Source of the DNA: Verticillium longisporum
Taxonomy: Eukaryota; Ascomycota; Sordariomycetes; Glomerellales; Plectosphaerellaceae
Reading direction: 5' to 3'
DNA: 64,000 nucleotides
Assembly: GCA_019188255.1 (NCBI GenBank)
Contig: JAETXT010000005.1
Span: forward strand, 3,844,001 to 3,908,000
The notes under the pieces are model-generated. The model was given only the letters and a program-made list of their open reading frames with translations, made no database searches and was not told the DNA's origin. Below, in pieces: positions 11,971 through 25,094 of this stretch. Position 1 is the first letter of the stretch; the number at the start of each line of letters is the position of its first letter. The translations under genes were made by a program, and so were the position numbers.

Positions 11971-13032
11971 TCAAGCAGAGGGCGAGGCGGACTTCCTCTT
12001 GACCTCCTTGTTGAGCACGCTCGAGACCTCCCTGGCGTAGCGCTCAAAGTCGGCCGTCGCGAGATCCTCGTACACCTATACATGGTCAGTGACGCTTCAG
12101 AGAGACTGTCAAGAAAAATTGGCTGGGCCTACCTGTCGCTGCTCCTCGCTCAGCTGCTTGTACTCCTCGGCAATGGTGCGCGTGGCCTCGGTGACGCTGC
12201 CGCTAAAGTCACCGCTCGCCCAGCGCGCCTTGAAGAAGAGGTTGTAGACGGTCGTGGGCCGCTTGGGCAGGCGCTCGTCGCGGATGGGGAAGCGGTGCGT
12301 GACGCCCCTGCCCTTGTTCACCTTGCGACGCAGCACGTTGCGCGCATTGTTGGCGGCGACAATCTCGGCGGGCGTGTGGCTCTCGACCCACGCCTTGTAG
12401 GCGGCGTTGTTGGCGACCTTGTTCTTCTCGGCGAGGTCCTTGAGGCGCTGGTCTGACGTCAGTCTCTGTGCACACACACGCAAAGTACGCCTGCCATTGC
12501 GTCGTCTCAAGAGAAAACACATGACAGCGGGAGGGGCCAGGGGCTTGCTTACCTCAGTCTCGGCAGCGTCCAAAAGTCTGTACTCCTCGGCCAGCTGCTT
12601 CGAGCGCTCGCCGAGGCTGGCCTCGCCAGACTTGATGTTCTGGGTCGTGTACAGGGTCCAGACCGTCTCGGGCAGCTTCTTCGGCTCCTTGAGGAGAGCA
12701 ATCTTCTTCAGCTCGCGGACCTCCTGCGCGAGCTTCACCTCGGGCGCGACCTCCTTCTTGGCCTTCTTGACCTTCTTCGGCTTGGGCTTGGCGGCCTTCT
12801 TCTTCTTCGGTGCCGCCTTCTTCGTTGCCGACTTGGTGGTCTTCTTCGCCTTCTTCACGGGCTTCTCTGCGCCTTCGTCGGCCTTGTTCGTGGGCAGGCG
12901 GGCCCAGTGTGTCGTCGTAAAGGTGCGGGCGGGGATGCGGGAGGCAATTGGGGCTGCACGGCAGAGGGTGCTGCTGGGCGCGGCGCGGATGACCAGGCGC
13001 TGGACGGCGACGCGACCGATGGCGGTCAACAT
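11971..13032 (-). CDS. Mitochondrial two-HMG-box DNA-binding protein (mtHMG-like)
   Basis: Likely packages mitochondrial DNA, like Abf2/mtHMG proteins. Exons are 12553-13032, 12133-12447 and 11971-12075; all introns are phase 0 and the product is 299 residues. Residues 1-45 form an Arg/Ser/Ala-rich amphipathic leader without acidic residues, a typical mitochondrial targeting sequence. Residues 50-95 are almost pure Lys/Ala/Pro. Two HMG-box-like units follow: LPETVWTLYT... to DLAEKNKVANNAAYKAWVES, and LPKRPTTVYNLFF... to YKQLSEEQRQVYEDL. The tail is basic (KEVKRKSASPSA). The acceptor of intron 1 could lie at either of two nearby AG sites; 12447 keeps the frame. I am confident of the HMG class; the mitochondrial role is inferred from the leader and the family. 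Confidence 0.8.
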
Positions 13033-14140
13033 GTTTGGCGTGGCTGGATTTGAATGGGAGGAGCTGTAATGGTCACGTCGGAGGAGGGCGGGCAGGTTGT
13101 CGAATTACTCAGAGCTGGGGAAGAGGCAGAGTTCGGATATGAAACCGGTAGTCGTCGTGGTGGTCGTGTGGTGCATGACAGGAATGTGTTGATAGGCTCA
13201 CGCAGGTGTGGAAGCATGTTTACCTACCTAGGTACCTAGGAAGGTACCTTACCTTACCGGCCTAGGTACCTGAGGTGCTACCTCCTCCCTACCTAGGTAC
13301 CTTACTCCCTACTTGCGTTAGTGGCTCCCCTGGAGAGAGCGCATTCTCCAATGGGCTGCGCGCACAGACCGCTTGGAGAAGACGACCATCTCCTTTTGGG
13401 ACCCCTTCGTTATGCATCAGTCGCACGTCGACAGGAGTGAGCCCACCGTTGGATATAGCTCCAATGTACTGGGTTGCTGGGGTTGATTGTGAAGGGCAAC
13501 ACGGGGCAGCTCGTGAGCCTGAAGGTAGGCGAAGAGCTTATTCTGTCGGTGAAATAACGGTAAAGCTGCCGCCTGGATCCGTGTACAGGTCTCTCAACCA
13601 GGTGGACGACAAGTACCTACTTGTATACCGACCAACAGGGGCTGTCAGGAGTGACCATCCTTTGTTCCCCAACGATTCCCAGAGCGTTGCCCCTTCCCTT
13701 CAACAACCCCGAACGAGATGGTAAAAAAGCAGAGGCTGCGCTGCATGATACATTTTGGGCAGCAAAAAGACAAATCAGACCCCGACCAATCGACCTGTCG
13801 TATTCAGCAGAGGTAAAGTGTCTTGCATTGTCTGTAAATGGGTTGAATCGCCAGGGAGGGGATGCTCGGTACAGTGCCCTTTGCAACCGTCTCATACGCG
13901 ACCATCATAGAAGCTGTGTCACTGCTTGGAGATGAACAATTGTGTTGGTGGGACAAAAAGAAGCTGAACACCGACAGAGCATCAATGTCATTGTGCAGTG
14001 GCGGTGTACTCATTTCAAATCGATTAAAGGTCGGCCTGCACAGCTCGCCATCGACAGCTCCATCACATCACACCACACCAGCAAAGAGTCTACTGCAGCA
14101 AGACCCTTACCCCAGACCTCACTCTGATTGATTCCCAAGG
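13033..14140. other. Divergent promoter region
   Basis: Lies between the HMG-box gene (-) and a small conserved gene (+). It contains the palindromic TACCTAGGTACC cluster at 13222-13312 (separate entry). The rest has only short frames without recognisable content. Confidence 0.4.
13222..13312. repeat. TACCTAGGTACC-type palindromic repeat cluster
   Basis: Overlapping copies of CCTAGGTACC / GGTACCTT, separated by a few bases, make a self-complementary tract. Similar short tracts appear near 2220-2260, 2380-2420 and 52875. Such motifs are frequent in Sordariomycete intergenic DNA; no function is established from the sequence. Confidence 0.7.
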
Positions 14141-14569
14141 ATGGCTGGAGGACAGAGTCAGCACCCAATGTCGTTACCCGTATATCTAGTGGAGAGTATT
14201 GGCGCGCCGAACAACCACCATGCCATCTTCGTCCTCACGAACGAGAAAGATGGATCTGGCTACAAATTTCACGTCAAAGGAAGCATCCAGCTCGGCATGC
14301 TGTACGAGGCCACAGAGCACCACAGACCGGAAGACTCACCCGAGTACCTGGGCAAGTCGTGTCTTGGGTGGGTGGATGTGAACGACTACCCTCGCGTCAA
14401 CGACATCTGCACCGGTGTACCGCCACCGAAGAAGCAGTTTCGTGGACCCAAGAGGTTGTACCCGAAGGAGCCCCTGAGACGCTGCCAGGAATGGGTCAAG
14501 GAGGCTATTCAAGCGTTGGAGAGCAATGGGGTCCTACACAGATCAACCCCTGTCGTTGAAGCTCCCTGA
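14141..14569 (+). CDS. Small conserved fungal protein, function unknown
   Basis: Single exon of 142 residues. The N-terminal part (SLPVYLVESIGAPNNHHAIFV, then HVKGSIQLGMLYE) and the C-terminal block (PPPKKQFRGPKRLYPKEPLRRCQEWVKEAI; key residues KKQF, GPKR, KEPLRRCQEW) match, from memory, a family of short hypothetical proteins widespread in filamentous ascomycetes that often occur in several copies. No signal peptide, membrane segment or catalytic motif is visible. The first ATG is used. The adjacent 3' region holds a decayed phosphotransferase-like gene on the other strand, so this may be a somewhat plastic locus. Confidence 0.75.
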   Translation: MAGGQSQHPMSLPVYLVESIGAPNNHHAIFVLTNEKDGSGYKFHVKGSIQLGMLYEATEHHRPEDSPEYLGKSCLGWVDVNDYPRVNDICTGVPPPKKQFRGPKRLYPKEPLRRCQEWVKEAIQALESNGVLHRSTPVVEAP

Positions 14570-15099
14570 GATATCCAGACAGTCACCCGTTGAGAAGCAT
14601 TGGGCTAGGATACAGGTTACGATCTCTACCATGGAAATGGTAGTGAAACCTATAAATGAGGAAACCAGGCACAGGACTCTTCTACGTCTTTTAGGGGAGA
14701 AACTAAAGGGGAGGCCAAGCAAAGGCAGAGGGGGAACGTAGAGGAAGCAGCCGAACTCACCATCAGACTGATGCCTAAGATAGAGGCGGGAGAGAAAATG
14801 AGGAAAAGTGTCTATGTTAGTTTGAGGTTTGTAATCCGTCCTGCTTTCCGTCGCTTATAGAATCAACAAAGCTGGCGTCATGGAAGACACTTCTTTCCTT
14901 TGAGCCCCTTCTGCTGTAGCCGAGGCGGAAATGGCCTCTCGAGATGCTGGACTCCGGATCTCCGAACTTCCCGTGATGCTTGACTCGCAGATTTGAGTTG
15001 TGATTTCACAAGGAAATGTATTGACAGCTTTGATACACTCACAAATACCACGGTCTGAGCCCACCTGGTAAGGGTTTACGTTGACGTTGCGGTGCTGAA
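14570..15099. other. Spacer and 3' flank of the phosphotransferase relic
   Basis: No gene of its own. On the minus strand the relic's reading frame stays open to about 14868 beyond the recognisable domain (ILVEWEQAKAVARL...), so the original stop lies somewhere here. Confidence 0.4.
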
Positions 15100-15813
15100 C
15101 AAGCGACTCAGCCAAACGCGCCACCGCTTTGGCCTGCTCCCACTCAACAAGAATGTACTGTTTTGTCTCTTTTATCTTCATCCTGACCAAGGGTTTAAGC
15201 GCTCTTGTTTGCTCTATGGATAGGAGATCTAGCCCTGTCTTATAGGTCCTATCCTCTTTAGGTCTGAAGTAGGCCGGGGCCAGACGCCTCTAGAAGAGAG
15301 CATTAAACGCCCAGCTCCTCCGAAAAGCGAAGTTGACCATCCAGGATTTAGCGTCCTAGCTTTCCTGTATTCGCTGCTCAAGCGTCTTAGGCTTCCCAGC
15401 TTCTGCCCCTAAAGACATGCTCGTTATATCTTCGGTGATCCTAGACCTAGTTAACTGCCCCTCTTCGTCTTTAAGAATGCGGAGGAAGGTCTTCAGACGC
15501 TGCCCGTAGGCCTACGTCTACTCAAGGTAGCCGCTATCCCACCAGTCTGGCTCTCCTAAGAGCAGCCACCAAGGCGGATCAAAGGTAAATTAAGACGGTG
15601 CTACTTAGGCGACTTTACAATATGTAACCGCAACAACTCGAAGGTCTTTATTGATCAAGATAAGGACCTTTCGGTGGCAGGTCCATAGTGCTAAACATGT
15701 GGCACATGAATGGTCGTATGGGCAGCCACATAACGCATTGTGGCCACTCCGTACCTTACTTTCTCATCGGGAAGCTGTACGATGCCTACTTTGACATGAG
15801 TGGTCTTGACCAT
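15100..15813 (-). pseudogene. Decayed aminoglycoside phosphotransferase-like (APH/kinase-fold) gene with RIP-type stops
   Basis: On the minus strand two pieces of the fungal phosphotransferase-family fold can be read. The N-lobe piece (15813 to about 15670) has VKVGIVQLPDEKVRYGVATM, then RYVAAHTTIHVPHV and HYG. The C-lobe piece (about 15658 to 15100) has LINKDLRVV, then DPPWWLLLGEPDWW, AYGQRLKTFLR, SWMVNFAFRRSWAF and MKIKETKQYILVEW. About 150 codons that normally join the two are gone. The C-lobe frame holds two TAA and four TAG stops; at least two TAG codons sit where relatives have Trp (RMQESW..., ...FWKYL), as TGG-to-TAG change by RIP would give. The metal-binding Asp-Trp-Glu after LRVV is also lost (TYCKV). 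It cannot encode an active enzyme. Family membership is from pattern recognition. Confidence 0.72.
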
Positions 15814-16637
15814 GGCGAAGTCAAGGAGGCCCACCACCTACCCTTATATTGGACTTGAAGGGCCGCTGATGAGCTATCCTTGTGCTCCAGGCGATAGAAG
15901 ATATAAGACCTCGCCCGACTTATACTTCAAGATGGAATCGACGATGGCATTGTATATAGGCCTGTTGAATGGTGGCTTCCCACTCCTCAAAAACCTCATC
16001 GCTATTCTCCTAAGCGAAGTCGTCTTTGGACTAGAGTACGAATCGGGGCTTTGGCGACATTGCGAGAAGGCTGCTGTGAAGGTGTCGCTGAACGTCGCAG
16101 GGCGGGGTCATGCACCAGCCATGATTCACAGCAAGTGCCGCACACTGGGTGGAAGATGTTCACGAGCAGTGGCCAGCTGTGCACAGATGACTGACTGTTA
16201 TGTATCACGATGCCTCTCCAACTAGGTGTTCGTGTATGACTGTCAGCGGAGTGAATAGGTTATCTATAGGGGCGACTGAAGTTGGGCTGTATCGCAACGA
16301 GTAAGGGCGATATGTACTAGCTAATTGAGAACCGAAGCTTCCCATTGGGTGTTGTACCTAGCCACAAGGCCGGTAGGTGCACACACCCTGTCCGATCCCC
16401 ATCCTCAGGCTGCCAACCGGTACGTACTCCGCCTAGCTGGCCAGAGGCCCCAACGAGACGCGAAGCTCTACGCTGGACTGGGCTGGAGCTCAACCTCACT
16501 GCCGACCTACATCACGATCAATTCATCATCGCAACCTATCCACCATCCCACCCATCGCCACCGCCCAACCCACCACGTCTCCCACCGGTTAACCCCATCT
16601 AAACGACGAGCCACTCGGTTCCCCACACATACACATC
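15814..16637. other. Upstream flank of relic and promoter of PRE4
   Basis: From 15814 to about 16100 the minus strand may still hold the unrecognisable N-terminus of the relic. From 16330 to 16637 the DNA is C-rich and fits the promoter and leader of the proteasome gene. No other feature seen. Confidence 0.35.
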
Positions 16638-17546
16638 ATGGATCACCGTCCGCAAGCTTGGGGCCGTGTACGTCCTGCTCCTCCTTTGCCAACCATCCCG
16701 GCGACACCCCAAGTCCATGTAGTTTACTGACGCTCCCCTCTTCAGCCCAGAGACGACGTCTACGGCGCCTACGATGCCTCCCACATGAACCCCAATGGCC
16801 CCAACCAGGCCACTCAGTCGCCCATTGTCACGGGCACCTCCGTCATCGCCATCAAGTACAGTGAGGGCGTCGTCATCGCCGCCGACAACCTTGCGTCCTA
16901 CGGCTCCCTCGCCCGCTTCACCAACGTCAAGCGACTGCGGACCTTTGCCGAGTCGACCGTCATCGGCTTCGGCGGCGACGTCCCCGACATGCAGTACCTC
17001 GACCGCCATCTCACCTCGCTCGCCATCGACGAGTCCTACGGCAGCCCCGCCATCACCGCCTCGGCTGACACGCTCGACGGCGGTGCCGACAAGGCCCGCC
17101 CCCGCCTCAACGCTGCCAACCTGCACAAGTACCTCGCCAAGCTCTTCTACGCCCGCCGCACCAAGTTCGACCCCCTCTGGAACCACGTGCTCGTCGCCGG
17201 CGTCGACGACGACGACAAGCCATTCCTCGCCGCCGCCGACCTCCTCGGCACCACCTTCTCCGCCCCTTCCCTCGCCACCGGCTTCGGCAGCATGCTCGCC
17301 CAGCCCATCATGCGCCGGAGCGCCCCCGACGAGGAGTCCGCCGCCAAGCTCACCCGCCAGCAGGCCGAGGACGTCATCAAGGAGTGCATGAAGGTCCTCT
17401 ACTACCGCGACGCCCGCTCCCTCGACTCGTACAGCATCGCCGTCGTCACCAAGGACGGTGTTGAGCTCAAGGAGAACGAGAAGCTGGAGAAGCAGAGCTG
17501 GGCTTTTGCCGAAAAGATTAGGGGCTATGGCACGCAGACGGTGTAG
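16638..17546 (+). CDS. pre4: 20S proteasome subunit beta-7
   Basis: Structural beta-ring subunit of the 20S core particle. Exons are 16638-16667 (MDHRPQAWGR) and 16746-17546, with a 78-bp phase-0 intron; the product is 276 residues. The beta-type core begins at SPIVTGTSVIAIKYSEGVV and continues with AADNLASYGSLARF, FGGDVPDMQYLDRHLTS, FDPLWNHVLVAGVDDDDKPF, GTTFSAPSLATGFG and YYRDARSLDSYSIAVV. These are the signature blocks of Pre4/beta-7 rather than of the catalytic subunits. As expected for beta-7, no processed catalytic Thr1 stands at a GTT start. The RPT4 gene of the same machine lies 6 kb away but on the other strand. The exon 1 start fits the usual N-terminal propeptide length. Confidence 0.93.
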
Positions 17547-18134
17547 AGGGGCGACATGGCGCAAGACGGGATCATGTTGATGTACCGAGTCAAGAGAGGC
17601 CGGACCGGCGTTGTACCACTAGACGGAATTCAATGAAATGGTTGCACGATGAATGACTTGGCTGCCTGGCAGAATATTGTGACTGAACCGTGACTGAAAC
17701 ACGACGTGGTCCGCTTACGTGGCTTGACCGCGCCCGCCGTTCAGCGTTGCCCTGGTCTTATTTATTAGATGGGTCGTTGTTAGGTGGTTGCGACGAAACA
17801 TGATGTTCATGACAAAGGCACATATCACATACACACCGACGACGACGAGCAAACATGTCTCTAAAAACATCAATTCGCTATACTCAATCGACCATATCCT
17901 TTCGTGACGTTCCTTTCCTGTAGTACATGCTGAACATGGCCAGCATTCGCGCCGCCTGTCATTACCTCCCATCGAAGGAACTCATCCAAACGTGAGAGAA
18001 ATAAGGGCCGGCCCTTCCCCTGTAATCCCATATTTTACGTCCTCCAACTCCAATTCGGCTGAAGCGACAGGCAGAAAAACAAATCATGAATCGCAGCAAA
18101 TTTATCTCGACCATGCTACCTCATATTGCTCTGC
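17547..18134. other. Convergent 3' region between PRE4 and GFA1
   Basis: Short frames only; presumably the 3' UTRs of the two convergent genes. Nothing else seen. Confidence 0.4.
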
Positions 18135-20780
<2,646 letters not shown>

Positions 20781-23689
20781 GTTGACAGAAACTGAAGAGG
20801 TACTGTGGGAAATATAGTTGGGGAAAGAGAGACGCAAGAGTCGCTGATCAGTGCCGGAACGAGGGTGGAGTTCTGTAGGCAAGCGGTTCGGGTATCAAGG
20901 AGGAGAATCGGCGTCTGGAGAGGGGTAGAGCAGGTGGAATAGCGAGAGCAGGATGAGACAAGAGGGGTGAGAAAGGTTAGGTCAATGGAGGGGGAATTGG
21001 AGGGAGCTGGGAGAGCTTTATGTGGCCAAGGTCCCAGATGGACTAGGGGAGTAGCGTCTCGAGCTGCGTGGTGGGTGTTGGGTGTTTCTCTGAGGCAGTG
21101 ACGAGTGGGCAAGGTACGACAAGGCACGACAAGGCAGTGGAGGGGCAGGGGGGGCCACCTTCTCAGAACCGCGCATGGGCGCGCAGGCGTGGCTGCCAGG
21201 GTTGCTGAGTCTCCGGTAGGCGGCTGCCAGGTTGCTCCTGCGACTCGCAACCCAAGTGGAGGCGGTACTCAGGTACCTCCAGCATCCATCATTTTCACCA
21301 TCTCACCTTGGTCCATCGGAGCGGTGTGGTCTGCGCATTTCAATGCTGCCACTCAAGGCGTCTGTCTTGTTCACGGGCAAAACGAACAGACCTGGCGCGG
21401 GACAAAAGACGGGTGCAAAGACCAAGCCCGCACTATTCGATGGTGGGGGTAAACACATGGCCAGGACCCTCAATTCTGTCAACACTGAGACGCACGGGAA
21501 TGCCCATTCACCAGCCTCTAACAGCAACATCAGTCTCACTTCATGTTCCGGCTTTCTTTCACATGCGATCAGGTCAGCAAGCAAGTACTGAGATCTAGAT
21601 TCAAGAAGTCACATCAAGGAGAAACATCTTTCAGAATCCGGAAGTCCATCCATGAGCTGGTGTGAGACGGTCTGCATTTCTTGCCCGTTCTCTACCCGTT
21701 TGCAGACATCCAACAAAACTAGCTGAACCACCATTCAACCCCTCGTTTCTTCTGCTAGCTGCTGCTTCTGCATATGGTTGAGCCGGCGACAGACAACGCA
21801 TCATCTGTCAACGGCTCGCCTTGGTCGCAATGCACTGCATTGTTGCATTGCCGCTCCGACCACATCGCCCTCGATACCTAATGCCAGATCATTCTAGCGT
21901 CCAACCACGATCTCTACACGAACTCGCCCGTCGTCTCTGGCAACAACAAGTGGAGGGGCAACAAACATGGCAGCGGCGAATGCAACCCTACACACTACCG
22001 GCCGGCTAGCAAGGCGAGGAACCTAGCTTAACAACAACCCCTGGCCAGACCGATGGAGTGCTCTCGAAAACACGCAGCCCGCTAAGACAGAGCCGGTTAG
22101 CGCCACTGCCTTCTGTGGCAGGGAGCATCGCTTTTGTAACGCGCCACTCGCCGCTCACTATGCCCCCGTCGAGCCCGTCAGCCCAATCGTCATCCATAAT
22201 GATCTCCGGCTTATTGAGATGCTCCCGCAGAGACTTTTATCTGCGACACAGATGCATCCCAGTACGGCCATCTGGGCATGTACGTACATGACACAGCCGA
22301 TATTCGAGGAGACGTCTGGGTCCTCAAAACTACCCATCTCTCTCCAAAATATCACTCGTGTACAGAGGGCTCCTCCTCAAAATCAGATGATAATCGACAT
22401 CGCAACCTAGAGATCGGTCCCCTCCCCAGCGTTTCATCGCATACATCATCGCGACCCCACCTCCACTTCGTATTGCCCTGGTACGCTCTGCCCGACCTCT
22501 CGTCTCGCAAAAAACACCACATGTCGTGTCATGCTGTTGACCCTGTTTTCCCGATACCACCATTTCGCCGGTTTAAGCGCTAATCCGGTTGAGATCGGCG
22601 GCACTTCCGAGTCTTGCAGCGCCGCCGCCGAGCCAGCTCAGGTACGAAGTGAGGGCAAAGCTCCAGTCTGGCCTGGCCACCGTCCGGCTGGGTGCGGTGC
22701 GAGCACGAGGTGCAGCCTAGGTGTACAGCCTCAGCGGAAATGTGGGAGCTATTGCCCCCCATGCGCACTGGGCATCCCCGCCAACACACCAAGAATAGCA
22801 TCAGCCCGGATCTCGCCAGGAACCCCTAAATCGAGGCGCCTTTCTTCGCCAATACAGACATGCACTCCTCGTTCTTGGTTTTATTTTCGGGTATCAATGA
22901 GACGCAGATACTTGGCCTTCAGTGAGACCGGGCGCCGCCACGTATCCACCACATGTGCAAGTGGAACGCGGCGGTTGTCCCACACATCTTGTTGCGAAGC
23001 ACGACATGCTGCGAAGTCCAATGCCGCCCCTTTTTCGTGACGGGGCCCCCTTGCTGAGGCTGAGCGCTGCCGTGCCTAGATATGCGACCAAGCCTAGCTT
23101 TTTCTGATGTCAGCACATGGGCGATGAATGTTCAGGCAAGCAAGGCTGACCTGACCAAATGTGATGTGCGTACGGCAGTGTGGATTCCTGAACCCCGGGA
23201 TGGGCTGGGGCGCCTTGCCTCGCAGGTTTTCACTACGTGTAGGTCATGCAGTGACGCAGACTGCTTCAGACGTCACCGTTCCATTTGTAGTCCGTATTCA
23301 AGCTTAAACATGTGGAGCTTCCGGCCTTACGAAAGGCTGTTATAATAATACGTAGAGCCATGCACGATCTGCTATTTACCCACGTTTACATGCGGCTGCA
23401 AGAGACAAAATCAACTTCGGCTTGTTCAGCCCGTTGTATTTCCTTTTCCAGTGCACCAAACCCAGTATATTCGGGTCCGACCGCCCAGACAAGGTACAAC
23501 GTGAGATGTCTAGTGGTAAGCACACTGTCGCTGAACCTCGCTGTGCCAGCAATCGCTACATATCCCCTGCCCGAGCCAACACATTCCCGCTGGAGGTCCC
23601 GGTTGTGATGATGGGTATTGTGACCCTGTTACAACTATGAGCCTTACAAGCCCTGGTCCTTCGAGATGACTAACTTTCATCGTCCCAGT
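20781..23689. other. Long gene-free stretch upstream of GFA1 / downstream of RPT4
   Basis: About 2.9 kb without a supported gene. Frames are short, differ in all six phases and lack recognisable protein content. The first 400 bases next to GFA1 are likely its promoter and leader. I looked for tRNA arms and 5S rRNA blocks and saw none. Confidence 0.35.
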
Positions 23690-25094
23690 CTAAAGCTTCT
23701 GGTACTCAAGCTTGCCCTCGAGCTTCTTCGATTCGGCAACCTTGCGAACGGCCTTGTTGAAATCGTCTTGGCTGATGGCATCACGGTAGTCCTTGATGGC
23801 GAAGAGGCCACTGTAAAAAATAATCGTTAGTTGTGTGTTATTTGAAAGGATGCGGAAAAAAAATAAACGGGACAGGAAGAAACAAGTAGAGAAAAGAAAA
23901 GTTGATTCAACATACGCTTCCGTAACAACATTGCGCAGATCAGCACCGTTCAGGCCATCGCTCATCTTGACTACGCTCTCAAAATCAATCTCGCCATCGG
24001 TGATGACACCGGCAGCGTGGATCTTGAGAATCTCCAGTCGCCCAACCTCGATAGGCAGAGGGATCTCACTCTTACGATCGGGTCGGCCGGCACGGGGAAG
24101 GGCTGGGGCGAGGGTATCGGGTCGGTTGGTGGCCATGATGATCTTTGTCTTGCCAAGGTAATCGAAACCGTCGAGTTGGTTGAGCAGCTCCATGAGCGTC
24201 CGCTGGATTTCACGATCCGCACTGGTACCCTCAGAGAATCTTCGACCACCAATGGCGTCAATCTCGTCCATGAAGATGATACAGGGTTCGTGCTCCTTTG
24301 CGTAGCCGAACATTTCTCGAATCAAACGGGCTGACTCTCCGATGTACTTGTCGACGATGGCAGAGGAAACGACTATGTTGGCTGTTATTCGCTGCGTCGC
24401 GCCACGATACTCTGGGCACCAGACTTACTCTTCAGGAAGTTTGTCTCGAGACTAGATGCAACAGCACGCGCCAGAAGGGTCTTGCCGGTACCAGGGGGGC
24501 CGTACAGGAGGACACCCTTGGGGGGTTTGATACCAACACGCAGGAACAGCCCGGGGTTCTTCAGTGGCAGCTCAATAACCTCGCGGAGTTCGCGAATCTG
24601 ATCGTTCAGGCCGCCAATACCGGCAAAGTTGACCTGGCCGGGATCCTCGAGGGACATGTTGTAGACGAGACGGTCGACTTCGCGAGGGAGCATGCGCATA
24701 ATGGTGAGTGTTGTCATGTCGAGGGCGACGCGTGTTCCCTGCTTCAGCTTCTCCTTGTCGAGCTTCGTTCGGCAGCCGACCACGTACCGCGGCCCAGAGG
24801 AGGCCTTGACGATGACTGTGAGGCACAGGCTGGGTCAGCGCATGTCGGTGTTGGAAGTGGAACAACGAGGACAGGAAACGTACATCGCTCATCTGGTAGC
24901 TGCTTGAGGACTTCACCGATAATCTGGCCTACACTTTGCAACGCCTTGATGGAGTCTTCGGTGCGGTCAAACTCCTTCTGTAGTTCCCTAATCTCCAGGC
25001 GCAAGTCCTTCAGCTTCGTCTCGAGCTCCCTCGACTTGAGGAGCTCGGATCGGTAGGCATCGAGGGCCTGCTGGCGTTCCTCCTCGGACGACAT
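23690..25094 (-). CDS. rpt4: 26S proteasome regulatory AAA-ATPase subunit Rpt4
   Basis: One of the six ATPases of the 19S base that unfold substrates into the 20S core. Exons are 24884-25094, 24429-24815, 23916-24372 and 23690-23810; the product is 391 residues. An N-terminal coiled coil ([15 protein letters not shown]... to [13 protein letters not shown]) is followed by an OB segment with [20 protein letters not shown]. Then come the Rpt4-type [13 protein letters not shown], Walker A GPPGTGKT, Walker [13 protein letters not shown] with [17 protein letters not shown], and a C-terminal helical domain. The C-terminus is EYQKL. Odd: the second-region-of-homology segment that is nearly invariant as LLRPGRLDRKIE in eukaryotes reads [12 protein letters not shown] here; both arginine fingers remain. 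The exon 2/3 junction gives [16 protein letters not shown]. Confidence 0.93.

Noticed and set aside
12407..13069. 220-codon plus-strand Phe/Ala/Ser-rich frame
   Set aside because: Mirror of the Lys/Ala-rich HMG-box protein on the minus strand.
16599..17564. 321-codon minus-strand frame opposite PRE4
   Set aside because: Gly/Val/Glu-rich shadow of a high-GC gene; no domain.
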